From the NCBI GenBank assembly GCA_003165795.1, contig PMWW01000201.1, positions 1-64,000 of the forward strand: a stretch of DNA of 64,000 bases. Direction: 5' to 3'. Below, in pieces: positions 1 to 7,431 of the stretch; positions within the stretch are counted from its first letter, which is position 1; each line of letters opens with the position of its first letter. Origin of the DNA: Acidobacteriaceae bacterium (lineage in GTDB: Bacteria; Acidobacteriota; Terriglobia; Terriglobales; Acidobacteriaceae). The position numbers and the translations under genes are program-made. Below the pieces are notes generated by a model. The model was not told where the DNA came from. It saw only the letters and a program-made list of their open reading frames with translations, and ran no database searches.

Positions 1-282
1 CGAATCCCCCCCTCTCCGCCAGAATTTTCAAGAGCTTGCAAGTCGCACACATCAAAGCAAATCCTCGTGTCAGCCACGCGGATTGCCCATCATACACTTC
101 ACTGTTCTTCTTCTGATTTTCACGGAAATTAACGGCCCAGTCCAGTAGTGACAAATCCGGTGACAGGCGAATGCGGACGCTTTCATACGCAGATACTGTC
201 ACTGTCGCGCACAACCTCCGTCGGGCACGGCCAAGAGCCAACTTGCCCTGTTCGGCTTTTGACACCCGTTGTAAACTGACTT
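1..282. other. Left edge, no gene recognised
   Basis: I see no convincing coding region before the GTG at 283. The stretch probably holds the promoter and leader of the ABC-3C remnant that follows, but I cannot point to a clear -35/-10 pair. A gene cut by the left edge cannot be excluded. Confidence 0.4.
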
Positions 283-1061
283 GTGGCCACGACAGCCAGC
301 AAACTCCCAAGAAAATCGCTTCCGATTTCGCAGCAAAAGCTCATATGGGCGTATTCCGCAGGCCATTGTGCCTTTCCTGACTGCCCGATTCGAACGCGTG
401 ATGGCGACTTCCAGCGATGGCGCAGTTGTGATCGGCGAAGTGGCGCACATCCATGCCTATGAGGATGACGGCCCGCGCGCGAATCCGAAACTCAGCCTGT
501 TGCAGCGGAACAGCTACCCTAACCTTTTACTACTCTGTCCAAACCATCATTCCCTGATCGACAAGCAACCTGATACGTATCCGGCAGAGATGTTACGGGA
601 ATGGAAGCGGGAGATCGAAAACAGGATTACCACCGCCATCCGAAACATGATGCCATCTGTCGATTTTTCGGAGCTACGGCAGATCACAAATTTCCTCCTG
701 AACCACGCTGGCAAGCAGGACTCTGATTTGTCTGTGATCCCACCAGCGGAAAAAATCAAGAAGAACAACCTGTCTTCCACGGCGCACGCGTATTTGGCGA
801 TCGCTCTAGCGAAAGCTGACGTCGTGCGTAGCTTTATCGATGCATTCACTAAACTCGATGACTCCTTCGCTTCCCGTCTGCGTGCCGGATTTATTTCAGA
901 ATACGAGCGGCTTAAGGCGATCGGCTTAATTAAATGGGGATGAGCTGTTTCAACAAATGCTGGTCTTTGCCAGCGCTGGTAAGTCAGACCTTAAGACCCA
1001 GGCTGCCGGATTGGCCATACTCGGATACTTCTTTGAGGCGTGTGAGGTCTTTGAGCGATGA
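283..1061 (+). pseudogene. ABC-3C system effector, HNH nuclease (frameshifted)
   Basis: The gene can be read only by changing frame twice. Frame 1 from a GTG at 283 carries the zinc-knuckle start GHCAFPDC (361-384). Near 385-400 the reading moves to the frame holding VVIGEVAHIHA and the HNH core CPNHHSLID (about 420-570). At the G run 936-939 it moves again to a segment with DELFQQM and AAGLAILGYFFEA that ends in TGA at 1059-1061. Each shift fits one extra base. Restored, it would be about 258 residues: an HNH endonuclease with the short C-terminal domain typical of ABC-3C effectors. Its stop overlaps the next start (ATGA). In this class the nuclease is thought to be held in check by the other two components. 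As given, no intact product can be made; decay or sequencing error are both possible. Confidence 0.72.
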
Positions 1062-1285
1062 ATTTGCTGCCCGACAAGCACGTCTCCCTGGGAACATCGC
1101 TCGTTGGCGTTGGCGCGATTGTCCTTCGCAAACTAGACAATCCCTCTACGATCACCGGCCTTTGGGATCGCTGTCGGACGCTGCCAGAGATAGCAACCTT
1201 CGCTCGCTTCACTCTTGCCCTTGATTTTCTCTACGCCATGGGCGCCATAACCTTGAAGGACGATGTTTTGGTGCGGGTCCGATGA
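1058..1285 (+). CDS. ABC-3C system middle component
   Basis: This 75-residue protein begins LLPDKHVSLGTSLVGVGA and contains RFTLALDFLYAMGAI, a pattern I recognise from the small middle components (MC6-like) of ABC three-component conflict systems. These proteins link the effector to the ABC ATPase and have no known catalysis. The start overlaps the effector stop, and its TGA (1283-1285) overlaps the ATG of the ATPase gene at 1282, so the three genes were translated as one coupled unit. It is the only member of the trio with an unbroken frame. The family call rests on recalled sequence character and gene order, not on a profile search. Confidence 0.68.
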   Translation: MNLLPDKHVSLGTSLVGVGAIVLRKLDNPSTITGLWDRCRTLPEIATFARFTLALDFLYAMGAITLKDDVLVRVR

Positions 1286-1679
1286 TAAGGCGAATTTGGT
1301 CTAGCTTGCTGTCTTTCAAGTCGGTCGAGTTCACTTCCGGCTTCAACGTCGTCCTGGCTGACCGCACGAAGGACTCGACGAAGAAAGATACTCGCAATGG
1401 ACTAGGAAAATCTACGCTTGTAGATGTGATTCATTTTTGCCTCGGGGCACCCTCACAAAGGCGACGAGCCGCCTTGCACATCCTGACCTTGTTCCTAACA
1501 GTTTCTCTCTTGAGCTGGAGCTCAACCGTAAGATTTTCGCCGTCACTCGCGGGCTGGACAATCCGAAATTTGTTATCTTGTCCGGCGATATCAAGAATCT
1601 TCCGCTACCCGAGAAGCCGACCCAAGACATGGTTCGACTTTCGGTTTCAGAGTGGAATCTGTCCCTAACTAGGGAATAG
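1282..1679 (+). pseudogene. ABC-3C ABC ATPase (DUF2326 type), truncated and frameshifted
   Basis: The N-terminus reads MIRRIWSSLLSFKSVEF, followed by a P-loop in RNGLGKSTLVDVIHFCLG. This matches the start of the coiled-coil ABC ATPases of ABC-3C systems (IR.I.SS...FK...F, then NG.GKS). At the run of four G bases 1444-1447 one base seems to be missing. The next frame continues with TLTKATSRLAHPDLVPNSFS and SLELELNRKIFAVTRGLDN, then stops at 1677-1679. Family members are usually above 500 residues, so the coiled coil, signature motif and Walker B are absent here. The exported-protein gene at 1755 follows directly, so the rest was deleted or rearranged away. Not functional as an ATPase in this state. 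Confidence 0.68.
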
Positions 1680-1754
1680 TGCGCTGGCCATATAAGTTTC
1701 CCAGCCTACCAAGCACCAGCCCTCATTAGAAGCAAAGAGAACAAGGAGTACATT

Positions 1755-2891
1755 GTGAAAAGCAACAGCGCCAATCTCCATACGCCTAACCAGTCCACCA
1801 TCTTCAATCGTAACCGAAAGGTAACCCGAAGCCTGATCATCGTGGTAGTGCTGCTGATCTCCGCTTCTGCTCTGATCGCGCAGGCCCCCAGTTCCGGGTT
1901 TCTTCCCAGCCCCATCCTGGTAGTATCCACGGTTCCTCCTAACGGAGACGTCAATCCTTACGGCGTTGCCTTTGTCCCAACCGGGTTTCCTGGAGGCGTG
2001 CTGAATCCGGGCGATGTGTTGGTCTCAAACTTCAACAATGTTCAAAACCTGCAGGGCACAGGCACTACAATTGTCCGCGTACCACCGCAGGGACCGCCAT
2101 CGCTTTTCTTCACTTCCAGCCCCTTGCAACAGGGTCTATCAACCGCGTTGGCAGTGCTGCAGGAAGGCTTGGTGATCGTTGGCAACTTCCCTTCGACGGA
2201 TGGGACCTGTGCCACCGCGGGTAACGGCGGCCTCCTGGTCATCAACAGCCTTGGTCAGCAAGTACAAACTATTGCAGACAAGAACTATATAAACGGCCCG
2301 TGGGACATGGCTGTCTATGACTTCGGTGGCGGAAAGATTGACGCTTTCATAGCCAATGGTCTGAGCGGAGCTATCACTCGCTTTGACCTGATGATCAGCA
2401 ATGGATTGTTGACGGTGCAAAGCAAGGCAACAATCGCTTCCGGCTACGTGTTTCAATGCGATCCGGTTACCTTTGTGGATGCCCCGACCGGGCTGGTCTA
2501 CGATCCCAAGAGAGATGTTCTTTACGTGGCATCGACCGTCGACAACGCCGTCTTTGCCGTCTCCAACGTCTCGCAGCGATCTGATAACGGCGGGACGGGG
2601 CAAGTCATCTACCAGGACCAGACCCACTTACACGGCGCGCTCGCCATGGCTGCGGCCCCGGGTGGCGACCTGCTGGTCAGCAACAATGATGCGATCAATG
2701 GCGATCCCAACCAGCCAAGCGAGATCGTGGAATTCACTATTTCCGGTCACTTCGTGAAGCAGCTTTCAATGGATCCGGCACAGGGGGGATCGTTCGGACT
2801 TAATGTAATGACTACTGGACTGATTTCCCGGTTCGCGGCCGTGGATGACAATCAATCCACTCTCAGCATTTGGACGTTGCCCAACCACTAA
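1755..2891 (+). CDS. Exported NHL/SMP-30-like beta-propeller protein
   Basis: The product has 378 residues and a GTG start, preceded by AAGGAG about seven bases upstream. A basic N-terminus leads into the hydrophobic run SLIIVVVLLISASALIAQA, a probable signal sequence. The rest is rich in repeats such as NPYGVAFVPTGFPGG, GPWDMAVYDFGGG, PTGLVYDPKRDVLYVAST and GALAMAAAPGGDLLVSN, spaced like blades of an NHL or SMP-30 propeller. No catalytic residues can be assigned. Acidobacteria encode many such exported propellers of unknown role. It lies immediately downstream of the broken ABC ATPase, in the frame the ATPase last used, but has its own ribosome-binding site. Confidence 0.7.
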   Translation: MKSNSANLHTPNQSTIFNRNRKVTRSLIIVVVLLISASALIAQAPSSGFLPSPILVVSTVPPNGDVNPYGVAFVPTGFPGGVLNPGDVLVSNFNNVQNLQGTGTTIVRVPPQGPPSLFFTSSPLQQGLSTALAVLQEGLVIVGNFPSTDGTCATAGNGGLLVINSLGQQVQTIADKNYINGPWDMAVYDFGGGKIDAFIANGLSGAITRFDLMISNGLLTVQSKATIASGYVFQCDPVTFVDAPTGLVYDPKRDVLYVASTVDNAVFAVSNVSQRSDNGGTGQVIYQDQTHLHGALAMAAAPGGDLLVSNNDAINGDPNQPSEIVEFTISGHFVKQLSMDPAQGGSFGLNVMTTGLISRFAAVDDNQSTLSIWTLPNH

Positions 2892-3056
2892 ACGTAACAG
2901 CGTGGTTGAGGCGTGGCGTGATAGGGTGCTGGCTCTTTTAGCGGGTGTAAAGTCTTTGCTGGGGAACGGCTTTGCTCCACCAGTGACGCGAAGCCGTGCC
3001 AGGCTTCTCACCCGCGCCTCCAGATGGGTCAGCGGCCCGCCTCGCTGGGACCGTCG

Positions 3057-3848
3057 ATGACAACAAAATGCTCTTGCTTACCCACACTCCTGATCTCTGC
3101 CGCGATCTCCCTTGCCTTCCTGCTGCTGTCGCTTCCGGTCTGGGCGACAACCGTAATTGCTCTCATCGACAAGCGGCATCATCGAGTCGTCCTCGCCGCA
3201 GACAGCCTAATCAGCCGCTACTATGGAAAAACCACGAGCCAGGACTGTAAGGTCATCGTTAAGTCCGACTGCGCCTACGCCATGGCAGGCTTCCTCGATA
3301 AGCCCGATCCCTATTTTCATTTGCCAGATCTCGGCGACGCGGCCTGCCAACTGCAGGGAACGCTAAAAGACCAGGCGGACGGATTCCTCGAGATCGCAAG
3401 AGATCCCGTGACCTCTATCGCGCAATATCTGCACGACAACGAGCCGCAGTTCTATAGCGACACCTTTAGCAAGAACGGTGGTGAGTTTGCCTTCGTGGTA
3501 TTTGTGGGAACTGAGCACGGGAAGCCCGTAGCTTACGCGCGTGGATTCAAGGTTGCCAGCGATGGCAGCGCTAGCGCAGTTTCTAACGACATTACGGGAA
3601 CGGGAGCGTCCGGCTTTTTTGCAGGAGTTACCGACCACATCGCCGACTACCTGAAGGCGAACCCCAACTGGGCGCACATGGATACAGTTTCGCTCGCGCG
3701 CAAGCTGGTGGGCCTGGAGATTGCTGCTCATCCGGATGAGGTTGGACCGCCGATCTCCATCCTCACCGTGGACCGTAAGGGAAAACAGCAGTGGATCGAT
3801 CAGGGAATTTGTGGAGTTCAACCTGTCGCGCAACCGGCGAATCCGTAG
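3057..3848 (+). CDS. Exported Ntn-hydrolase, proteasome beta-like fold
   Basis: I place the start at the ATG at 3057 because a signal peptide follows directly (hydrophobic residues about 8-28, ending LPVWA). The 263-residue product then reads TTVIALIDKRHHRVVLAADS. This resembles the N-terminus of a mature proteasome beta subunit: TT, a short strand, then AADS. A later segment, CKVIVKSDCAYAMAGF, matches the Lys-33 and (A/G)MAG region. In such enzymes the N-terminal Thr is the nucleophile. Here signal peptidase cleavage after VWA would itself expose that Thr. The substrate is unknown. The fold call is by pattern; autoproteolysis and activity are inferred. Confidence 0.65.
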   Translation: MTTKCSCLPTLLISAAISLAFLLLSLPVWATTVIALIDKRHHRVVLAADSLISRYYGKTTSQDCKVIVKSDCAYAMAGFLDKPDPYFHLPDLGDAACQLQGTLKDQADGFLEIARDPVTSIAQYLHDNEPQFYSDTFSKNGGEFAFVVFVGTEHGKPVAYARGFKVASDGSASAVSNDITGTGASGFFAGVTDHIADYLKANPNWAHMDTVSLARKLVGLEIAAHPDEVGPPISILTVDRKGKQQWIDQGICGVQPVAQPANP

Positions 3849-3946
3849 GACGGTTTTCCCCGCACGATTGGCGAGATCAATGCACGGTTTTTCGCGGCCG
3901 AGGTTGCTCTCTGTAGTGTAAGCTCTTCCATTTGGAGGTTGTTGGA

Positions 3947-6900
3947 ATGATGTTCCTCAGGGACCCTCTAGTGCCCTCTGAGTCTGCCAAGCACTACAGC
4001 CGATCCGCCGCACGGTTACTCCCGACTATCGCAATCTGCCTACTCGCCGGCCTGCTGCTCCCGAAATTCGCTGTCGCGCAACAATACAATCCCTCGCTCT
4101 ATTCTGGAATGCGGTGGCGGCAGATCGGTCCGTTCCGCGCGGGACGCGTGACCGGAGTGGTGGGTGTTGCCGGCCAACCGGCGATCTATTACATGGGAAC
4201 GGCCGGCGGCGGAGCGTGGAAGACCACCGATGGTGGCATGGTATGGAAACCGATCTTCGACAAGCAGCAGGTGGCGTCGATTGGCGCAATCGCCGTAGCG
4301 CCTTCCAATCCGAACATGGTTTACATCGGGACGGGCGACGTCAGCAACGTGGGTGGCTCGGTCAATCAGGGCAACGGCATGTGGAAGTCCAGCGATGCGG
4401 GCGAGACCTGGCAACACATCGGGTTGGAAGACTCGCGGCACATCGGGGCAATCTGGGTCGATCCACACAATCCAGCGGTTGTCTTCGTGGCGTCTTTAGG
4501 TCATACCTTTGCGCCGAATACCGAGCGCGGCGTCTTTAAGACCACCGACGGCGGAAAGACCTGGCGCAAGGTCCTGTATAAGGACGATACGACTGGGGCC
4601 GTCGATGTGGCTTTCGCTCCGGATAATCCAAAGATCGGATTTGCCGCTCTCTGGTACCACTACGTCAAACCAGATACTCCCTACGCGGGACTGTTAGGCA
4701 CGGGCGGCGCGGGAATCTACAAGACGACCGACGGCGGCGATACCTGGGCCGAGGTCAAGATTCCTCAACTTGCAAATGGCCATCTGGGCCGCATCGGCTT
4801 AGTCGTGGCCGGCAACGGACAGCGCGTGTTCGCGATCGTTTCCGAAAGAAACGAAGGCGGACTGTATCGCTCCGATGATGGCGGCGCCACCTGGAAGCGC
4901 ATCACGAACGACCAGCGGATTCAAGGTAACGGATACTTCAGCAAGGTCTTTCTCGATCCGCGCAATCCCGACATGGTTCTTGTGGCGCAGACGTCGCTTT
5001 ATCGCTCGACGGATGGTGGCGTTACGTTTGAATCGTATAAAGGTGCGCCCGGCGGCGACGACAATCACGCGCTGTGGATTGATCCGACAAATTCGGACTA
5101 CATGATTATGGGCAGCGACCAGGGGGCGACCATCAGCATGGATGGCGGCAAGACATGGACCTCGTGGTACAACCAGCCGACCGGCCAGATCTATCATGTC
5201 TCTACCGATAACCGTTTTCCCTACTGGGTGTACGGTACGCAACAGGACAGCGGATCGGTGGCCACTCTCAGCCGCGGAGATTACGGTGCGATCACGTTCT
5301 TGGACTGGGACCCGATTGGTGGTTATGAGTTCGGCTACATCCTCGCCGATCCCACCAATCCGAACATTGTTTATGCCGGCGGCGAGAATCACGGCTTGTG
5401 GCGGATTGATCGCACCAATCGGCAGGTGAAGACGATCTCGCCCAACGTCAGCCACGATGGCGATTACCGAACGGCGACGAATCCTCCGCTGGCCTTCTCG
5501 CCCCAAGACTCGCACATTCTTTACGAAGGAACGCAGTTTCTGCTGCAAACCAGCGACGAGGGAGAGACCTGGAAGGCGATCGGCCCGGACTTGACGAATC
5601 GTCCCGGCGAACCGCCAGCCAAAGCTGAGGAAGGCAACGACGAAGGCAACAAAGAACAGGCCAAGGCCTCCGAAGAAGCCAAGACTAAGGAAGCCGAGAG
5701 CAAGAAGCCGAAAACCAAGGAAGAGGAAGAGACGATGCGGCCGCCGGACCGCCGCGCCATCACAACCATTTCACCATCGGCGGTGAAACCGGGCGTGATC
5801 TGGGTGGGCACGAATAATGGGCTGGTGCAGGTCACGACCGACAACGGCGCGGACTGGCAGAATGTCTCGCCTGCCGGGCTGCAGAAGTTTTCCGAAGTGA
5901 CCATGGTGGAAGCCTCGCACTTCGACGCGGGAACAGCCTACGTCTCCGTGGACAATCATCAGGGCAACGATTTTCGTCCGCACATATTTCGCACTCGCGA
6001 CTTCGGCAAGACCTGGCTGCAGGTCGTGACCGGCATTCCCGATCTCAGTTTTGTGAAAGTTGTGCGGGAAGATCCCGAACGCAAAGGACTGCTCTACTGC
6101 GGCACCGAGACCGGCGCCTTCGTTTCGTTTGACGACGGCGATCAGTGGGGAACTCTGCAACTCAACCTGCCGACGGTCTCCGTGCGCGACATGGTGGTGC
6201 ATGGCGACGACCTGGTCGCGGCCACGTATGGACGCGCCTTCTGGATCCTCGATGACTTAACGCCGCTGCGCCAGATCAATGAAAAGGTTGCGAAGTCGAA
6301 GGTGTATCTCTACCAGCCGGCGACGGCAATTCGCTTGCGCAATGACATGAACCAGGACACGCCGCTGCCCCCGGAAATGCCGGCCGGCGACAATCCGCCT
6401 ACGGGAGCTATTCTCGATTACTACTTCAAGACGGCGCCGGCAAATGACGTGACCATCACTGTCTACGATCAGGCTGGCCAACTGGTTCGTGAGCTCTCCA
6501 GTAAGCCCGAGGTGGTACGCGAAGAGCTGCCGCCAGACGTTCCGAACTATTGGCTCTATCATCCGACGCCGGTGCCAAAGAATGCGGGCATGAATCGCTA
6601 TGTGTGGGACCTGCGCTACCCGTCGCCAGACGCGGTTCGTCACACCTATCCCATCTACGCGCTGTATGAACGAACCCACGCCGAACCGCAAGGACCATTC
6701 GTGCTGCCCGGCAAGTACGAAGTGCGCCTGACGGTCGATGGCAAGACCTACAAGCAGCCGTTGACGGTGGAGATGGACCCTCGCGTGAAGGTGACGAAAG
6801 CCGCCCTGCAGCAACAGCTTGATTTCGCGAAGAAAATCGATAGCCTGATTTCGCTCAGCTACGACTTCCACGAGAATGCAGCCAAACTCGTGGCGGAAGT

Positions 6901-7288
6901 ATCCGCTCGCCAAACCGAATTGGAGAAGAACGAGCAGGCCGCGGCAGCGCTGCAAGCGGTGAAGGACTTCCAAGCGAAGGCGTTCAAGATACAGGGCGAG
7001 CAGCAACGGGGATTTGGCGGAGGTGGCAAACCGAAGCCGACCTTTACGCTGATAAATTCAGAGCTGGCGTATTTGTCGGAAACGGTGGACTGGGCCGACG
7101 CCGCGCCAACGGACGCGATGCATTCCGCTTATCACGACTATTGCAAGGACCTGACTAAGCTGGCGCAACAATGGTCTGCGCTGATGAAACAGCAGTTGCC
7201 ACTAATAAATACTCAGCTTGCCGGACAGCACTTACAACCGCTGCCGGCGACAATGCCAAATCCAGCCGTGCCGGCGTGCGGACAATAG
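3947..7288 (+). CDS. VPS10/sortilin-type BNR-repeat exported protein
   Basis: Start at the ATG at 3947, nine bases after GGAGG at 3933-3937. The 1113-residue product has a signal peptide (LLPTIAICLLAGLLLPKFAVA). Many Asp-box (BNR) repeats follow, such as KTTDGGMVWKP, KSSDAGETWQH, KTTDGGKTWRK, RSDDGGATWKR and DGGKTWTSW, the hallmark of VPS10/sortilin or glycosyl-hydrolase-like propellers. Around 5615-5745 a highly charged Lys/Glu linker interrupts the propeller before a second block (VTTDNGADWQ, RTRDFGKTWLQ). The C-terminal 400 residues hold a FlgD/Ig-like beta region (PANDVTITVYDQAGQLVREL) and a helical tail. Such proteins are abundant in acidobacteria; binding or peptidase roles have been suggested, none is proven. 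Confidence 0.85.
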   Translation: MMFLRDPLVPSESAKHYSRSAARLLPTIAICLLAGLLLPKFAVAQQYNPSLYSGMRWRQIGPFRAGRVTGVVGVAGQPAIYYMGTAGGGAWKTTDGGMVWKPIFDKQQVASIGAIAVAPSNPNMVYIGTGDVSNVGGSVNQGNGMWKSSDAGETWQHIGLEDSRHIGAIWVDPHNPAVVFVASLGHTFAPNTERGVFKTTDGGKTWRKVLYKDDTTGAVDVAFAPDNPKIGFAALWYHYVKPDTPYAGLLGTGGAGIYKTTDGGDTWAEVKIPQLANGHLGRIGLVVAGNGQRVFAIVSERNEGGLYRSDDGGATWKRITNDQRIQGNGYFSKVFLDPRNPDMVLVAQTSLYRSTDGGVTFESYKGAPGGDDNHALWIDPTNSDYMIMGSDQGATISMDGGKTWTSWYNQPTGQIYHVSTDNRFPYWVYGTQQDSGSVATLSRGDYGAITFLDWDPIGGYEFGYILADPTNPNIVYAGGENHGLWRIDRTNRQVKTISPNVSHDGDYRTATNPPLAFSPQDSHILYEGTQFLLQTSDEGETWKAIGPDLTNRPGEPPAKAEEGNDEGNKEQAKASEEAKTKEAESKKPKTKEEEETMRPPDRRAITTISPSAVKPGVIWVGTNNGLVQVTTDNGADWQNVSPAGLQKFSEVTMVEASHFDAGTAYVSVDNHQGNDFRPHIFRTRDFGKTWLQVVTGIPDLSFVKVVREDPERKGLLYCGTETGAFVSFDDGDQWGTLQLNLPTVSVRDMVVHGDDLVAATYGRAFWILDDLTPLRQINEKVAKSKVYLYQPATAIRLRNDMNQDTPLPPEMPAGDNPPTGAILDYYFKTAPANDVTITVYDQAGQLVRELSSKPEVVREELPPDVPNYWLYHPTPVPKNAGMNRYVWDLRYPSPDAVRHTYPIYALYERTHAEPQGPFVLPGKYEVRLTVDGKTYKQPLTVEMDPRVKVTKAALQQQLDFAKKIDSLISLSYDFHENAAKLVAEVSARQTELEKNEQAAAALQAVKDFQAKAFKIQGEQQRGFGGGGKPKPTFTLINSELAYLSETVDWADAAPTDAMHSAYHDYCKDLTKLAQQWSALMKQQLPLINTQLAGQHLQPLPATMPNPAVPACGQ

Positions 7289-7431
7289 CGGACAATAGAA
7301 GACGCAACGATGTCAGGCATCGGCGAAAAACCGCAGGTCCCTCCGCTCCGGTCGGGTTGACAAAATATGAGGGGAATCCGCCGAGGTTGACAAACCTATG
7401 CGGGCAATCGGCCACTCACAACACTCGCTTC

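Noticed and set aside
1680-1755. Continuation of the ABC ATPase after the stop at 1679
   Set aside because: The segment after the stop (FPAYQAPALIRS) only vaguely resembles the family and then runs into the signal sequence of the next gene.
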